Below are positions 59,698 through 64,000 of a stretch of DNA of 64,000 nt, in pieces. A program made the translations under genes and the position numbers. The stretch comes from Pinus tabuliformis (taxonomy: Eukaryota > Streptophyta > Pinopsida > Pinales > Pinaceae). The notes beneath the pieces were generated by a model. The model did no database searches, was not told the DNA's origin, and was given only the letters and a program-made list of their open reading frames with translations. How positions within the stretch are numbered: position 1 is the first letter of the stretch; every line of letters starts with the position of its first letter. The stretch is from positions 88,084,069 through 88,148,068 of the forward strand of contig CM062820.1 of assembly GCA_031772625.1 (NCBI GenBank), read 5' to 3'.

Positions 59698-60165
59698 TGG
59701 AATCAAAGGCCACAGTAAGGATTGGCATCCACACTATACTGTCAAGGTTAAAAACTAGATTGATGCAATATATTAGTGCATAATACAATATGAAGCTAAA
59801 GGATATTGACATGGAATAAGTTAATAAGTGGTCAAACCCATTTCCTTTCCAATTGTAACTCTCCACACAATCCGGCATGGTTAATAAAAATCAAGTATAA
59901 TCCTTTTCATTCTTTCTCTCTGTTAGTGTTCTGCTATTGTGTATGTGGCATGTGCATCCTCTAACATGGCATCAGGGCCACAAGAAGGATTGACATTTAT
60001 GCTAGAAAGTGAAGGTTAAAGAATAGATTGATGCAATAAGTGAACACATATCTCATTACAAGGCCAAAGGAGATTCGCATCATAGTAATTTATGTGGAAA
60101 AACCTTTTTCCTTTCTGATCATAATTCTCCTCTAAATCCATGAGAAATTTTTTTTGACCATGGAA
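59628..60165 (+). repeat. 269-bp tandem duplication spanning an LTR end and primer site
   Basis: Two diverged units carry GTGCATCCTCTAACATGG at exactly 269 bases apart (primer-like TGG at 59698 and 59967). Both continue with TCA..GGCCACA, AAGGATTG, AGATTGATGCAAT and CCTTTCC. The second unit's primer-like sequence, TGGCATCAGGGCC, is closer to the iMet consensus. Confidence 0.75.
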
Positions 60166-62461
60166 CTTTTCTCCCAATGGCTTTGGCCCATTTCAAGATG
60201 ACTAATGACCAAGATCACTGACATTTTGAAAAAATAAACAGAACATGACCCAACTTTACCACACCAAAAAAGATGAACTCACTGGAAAGGTTAAATTTGT
60301 CGACTTATAACTCACTCTAATTGGCCCACATTGAGGCAGAGTGAAAAGCACATAATAACAAAGAAACAAAGTCCCACCATGCTCAGAAACAACATGAAAA
60401 TGTGGTAAGGCATTACAAATTCAGAACTCAAAGGAGATGTGTATTTACTATTTTAGATAATATATTTAAAATGGTTTCAGACATTAAAGATGAAATATAA
60501 GAAATTGAAGTAAAAAAATTCAATAGAAAGCTTGGAAGGTCAATGTCGAGCGGAGCCATGACTTCCAAATGGATATCATGACAGTAAAACAACAAAGGAG
60601 CTGCACAATAAAAACCTAACAGTGAAGATGCTACACAAGTAACAAGCAGAGGTTATAGAAATCCAATCTATTTCACAAAAAAAGTACAGAACAACACATG
60701 CACAGGATTAATCATGGATTCAGACAAACACACCTAGACAGGGTCTTCGTGAAGGAGATACATACAGAGAGACATGAAGAAAATTTTGAAGTATACACGC
60801 AGGTATTTTTGCATAGTAAGTCACATGAAAATCTGGACAAACATGAATGTGATTAAGCAATGACAAAACAACATTGTACAAGTAAAGCACATACATATTG
60901 TGTCAATAATTACCAAAAAAATTAATAATAAAACTTCGCAATCTCAAAGATAACTTTTTATTTAGATATTTGAAATTTTCATAAGTTAATTAAAAATGAA
61001 GTTGTCACTGCTCGAAGATTTTAGAGGAAGGGATCATGTGTAAAATTTCATAGTATCGAATTATGTTGGAAACATGGTTATGGACCACATGAGGTAAATT
61101 TTCAAATCACGTGTTGGTTCTTGGAGGTAACCATTGGACTGGGGAACGAAAAGACGAGGATAAAGGACAACAAAGAGAATCTTGTTGTACCCTAGCAATG
61201 AAAGTTGTCAGCATAGTCATACGACTAGAAAAAAAGGTTTTGTTAGCAAGAAGTTGCCCCAAGTGAGAAAAATCATAACAAGAGGTGAGAGAAAGCTCCA
61301 TGAGGCAACAATAATGAAAGTTGTTGTTTTCCAAGAAAAAAGTGAAGTGAAGGAGATAAAGTTCTTGTTTTCAAATTTCAATTTTGTAGATGTTTCGAAG
61401 TGTGAAATAGTAAGGTGGTATTTTTTCTTGAGAATGTCATAACATATAATGAAGAGGAGGGACTGGTATGTGTCCTTTAAGGAAGTTAAATCCACGGCAC
61501 AAACATATACTGAAGGAAAAGGTAGGGCCCATGTTTTTGAAGAGGACGAGAATGTAAAGTTACAAGTAACAAGCAATGAGAAGTTTATGTTCAAAAATGA
61601 TTCTTTATATTCCTGGTCGAAGTATAAAATTGATTTTTGTTAGCCAAATTACAGAGAAAAATTTGCAGGTAGAGGTTGTGTTCACAACAGGAAGATACTT
61701 GGTGAAGAAAAGGGGAAAAATATCATAGCTTTGGGGGTGGAACAACATTCATTGTATAGGTTTGGAGATGTGGCAATGAAGAATCCAAAGGATGTGGTAG
61801 ATTCACATGAAATGGTGGAGAGTCGAGATACTTACATCGGCTCACTTTGGCAATGGTTAGCATTTGTGTTTGCAACATTTTTCTCTTCTAAGTAGGTTAG
61901 GGATGGTTGCTAGTTTACCTACTATTCAGGGGAAGGTTGGAGATGTTCAACATGTTTGGACAGGGAGCAGAACATTGAGATTTTTGACACAAGCCAAGAT
62001 AAGAAAGCAAGTAGAGTGTTGGAGTTTACGAATGGGGAGATTTTTGGGATTCTTGTCACTTGAAATGATCCCAAATAAGTCTTAAGGGGGTCAAATGATC
62101 ATTTAGAGAAGGTACCTTTGCTAACAGCACAATCCCTCTCTCCAAAACTAGTACACGCTAGCTCTAAAGGGGTTTCCTAAAAAAAATCATATGATTGAAC
62201 TCATATTTAAGAGTGACTAGTGCCAAACCTAATGGGCAATGGAAGAAGATAAAAATATAAGAAATTCATCAAAGTAATCAAAGATTTAAATTTGCTAAAT
62301 AAAACCTGAAATAGTATGATAGTAAGACACTGAGCCACCATTAAAATCTCAACAATAAATAAGTAAATAAATCCAAAAAATCTTATTTTAATACAATCAA
62401 ATATGTAGTCATATATAGTTATAAAACAATTGAGCTAAGAACTGTTTCAAGGAAACCCAGC
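60166..62461. other. Spacer without recognisable gene
   Basis: Two + frames at 61182-61442 and 61449-61643 are open for 86 and 64 codons. They contain Lys-rich sequence such as GRAHVFEEDENVKLQVTSNE, without a family I can name. They may be retroelement-derived, since a Copia pol begins shortly after. Confidence 0.4.
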
Positions 62462-64000
62462 AAAAGATGTATTTCTGAAGTGAAGATGACGAGGAACAGG
62501 ATGTTCCCTCTCAGAATAAGGGTAGATTTTAAAAATAAAGAAGTAATTGTAGCAGTGACACAAGAGGCTCTCCAAATTGTACCAAAGGATAAAAATTGGT
62601 TGTGGCACTTGAGATTTGGACATCTCAACTTTAGAAGTCTTAATTTGTTGAGAAGAAAATGAATGGTAAGAGGATTACCATTGATAGAGAAACCAGACAG
62701 CCTTTGTGAAGGTTGTATCTTGGGGAAACAACACAGAGAAATTTTTCCATCAGGGAAAAGCATAAGGGCAAAGGCACCCTTAGAAATTGTCCACTCAGAT
62801 TTATGTGGACCGATGCAAACCCCATCATTAGCAGGTAGCCAATATTTTCTAACGTTTATTGATGACTTCACGAGAAAGACTTGGGTTTATTTCCTGAAGA
62901 ACAAAAGTGAAGTGTTTGAAAATTTTCAAAATTTCAAAGCACTTGTAGAAAATCAAAGTGGGCTACGTATCAAGGTTTTGAGAATTGACAAAGGAGGTGA
63001 GTATATCTCCAAATAATTTTTACGTTTTTGTAGAGAAAATGGAATACACAAACAATTTACAGCTAGGCACACCTCGCAGGAAAATGGAGTTGCTGAAAGG
63101 AAGAATAGGACCATCATGGATATGGCGAGGAGCATGTTGAAGGCAAAGCATTTGCCAAATGAATATTGGGCTGAAGATGTACACTATGTAGTATATATTT
63201 TGAATAGGTGTCCTACAAAAGTAGTGATGAACAAAGTGCCGGAAGAAGCATGGAGTGGGAGAAAGCAAGGAGTCACCCACATGAAAGCTTTTGGTTGTGT
63301 GGCTTATGCACACATTCCAAATCAGCTAAGGAAGAAATTGGACAACAAAGGGGAGAAATGTATTTTCATTGGATACAGTGAGGAATCCAAAGCTTACAAG
63401 TTGTACATCCCATCTACCAAGAAGTTTTTTGTGAGCAGAGATGTCCAGTTCATTGAGGAGGAAGCTTGGGATGGAAGCATAGAGAAAACAGTGAATGTTA
63501 AAAAATGTTTGTCTCGTGATGAAGATGATGGGGAGTTGGCTGAAACACATCCCCAAACAGCAGCGCCAACACAAGGACAGCAAGAGACACCCTTGAGGAG
63601 AAATGAGAGTGCTTCTTTAAGCACACCACAAGGAGGAAATTCAAGTGCGTCCTCAAGCACTTACACACCAAATGAAAGAGGTAAGAAATTCAGAAATTTA
63701 GGTGACATTTATGATGATGGAATTAATTCTTTGTTTGCTTTGTATTGTCATGTTGATGACCCTGTTCATTTCTAAGATGCAATTAAAGATGAGAAATCTA
63801 TAGAAGCTATGGATGAGGAGATGAATGCCATAGAAAGAAACAAGACATGGGATTTAGTTGAGCTACTAAAAGGTAAAGAAATTATTGGAGTTAAATGGGT
63901 CTACAAGACCAAGAGTAATGCTGAAGGCAAGATAGAAAGGCACAAGGCAAGACTTGTTGTCAAGGGATACAAGCAGCAGTATGGGAGAGATTATGAGGAG
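62462..64000 (+). pseudogene. Copia retrotransposon pol: GAG-pre-integrase, integrase, start of RT
   Basis: All segments are in one frame with three internal stops (TGA 62660-62662, TAA 63014-63016, TAA 63773-63775). The GAG-pre-integrase part has WLWHLRFGHLNFRSLNLL and CEGCILGKQHRE. The integrase core has EIVHSDLCGPM and VLRIDKGGEY (both Asp), then ENGVAERKNRTIMDMARSML with the Glu. A Ser/Thr-rich linker follows, then RT_2 from about 63780 (NKTWDLVELLKGKE, IIGVKWVYKTKS, ERHKARLVVKGYKQQ), which runs off the window. IN before RT marks Copia. The 5' part (gag, protease) is not recognisable upstream, so the copy may be truncated or diverged there. Only stops, not frameshifts, disrupt it. Confidence 0.92.

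Noticed and set aside
62419-62871. 150-codon minus-strand open frame
   Set aside because: It is antisense to a clear Copia GAG-pre-integrase/integrase frame.

Overview
This window is nuclear DNA of a seed plant, most likely one with a large, repeat-rich genome such as a gymnosperm (the clade is my inference). The plant assignment rests on a class III peroxidase gene with the standard plant exon sizes, a plant LINE with DUF4283 / zf-RVT / RNase H domains, chromovirus-type Ty3/gypsy elements, a Copia element, and long AT-rich spacers. Nearly everything is transposable-element DNA in layers. I found no intact host gene and no prokaryote-type system.

Layout. (1) 1-5374: the 3' part of a decayed Ty3/gypsy element on +, followed by a probable long 3' LTR. 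(2) 5651-26339: a full-length LINE on the minus strand, bounded by a 19-bp target-site duplication (TSD). Its ORF1 is split by a 13.2-kb LTR element (12038-25208, TSD GGTTG). That element has 3.1-3.4-kb LTRs and a gag-like reading frame but no pol. A 298-bp hAT-type MITE (TSD CCCAGATC) sits inside one of those LTRs. (3) 28152-33936: a minus-strand chromovirus that has lost gag. (4) 33942-41576: a tandem LTR-internal-LTR-internal-LTR array of a small non-autonomous element, flanked by one TSD, GGTAC. (5) 42086-43783: a class III peroxidase pseudogene with a 290-bp miniature LTR retrotransposon (TRIM/SMART type) exactly at the donor site of intron 2. (6) 44909-60165: AT-rich DNA with a possible CACTA terminus, a tRNA-like sequence, isolated exons of a metal tolerance protein and an acyl-CoA thioesterase (both minus), two MITE-like elements, primer-binding-site and LTR remnants, and TA microsatellites. 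(7) 62462-64000: a Copia pol region on + that runs off the window.

Insertion order can be read from the nesting. LINE came first, then the gag-only element, then the MITE. The chromovirus preceded the triple-LTR array beside it. The peroxidase gene preceded the miniature element in its intron. The most unusual items are the gag-only element with primer-site-like sequences facing inward from both LTRs, the single-TSD triple-LTR array with a retained small ORF, and the 290-bp LTR element that duplicated a splice donor.
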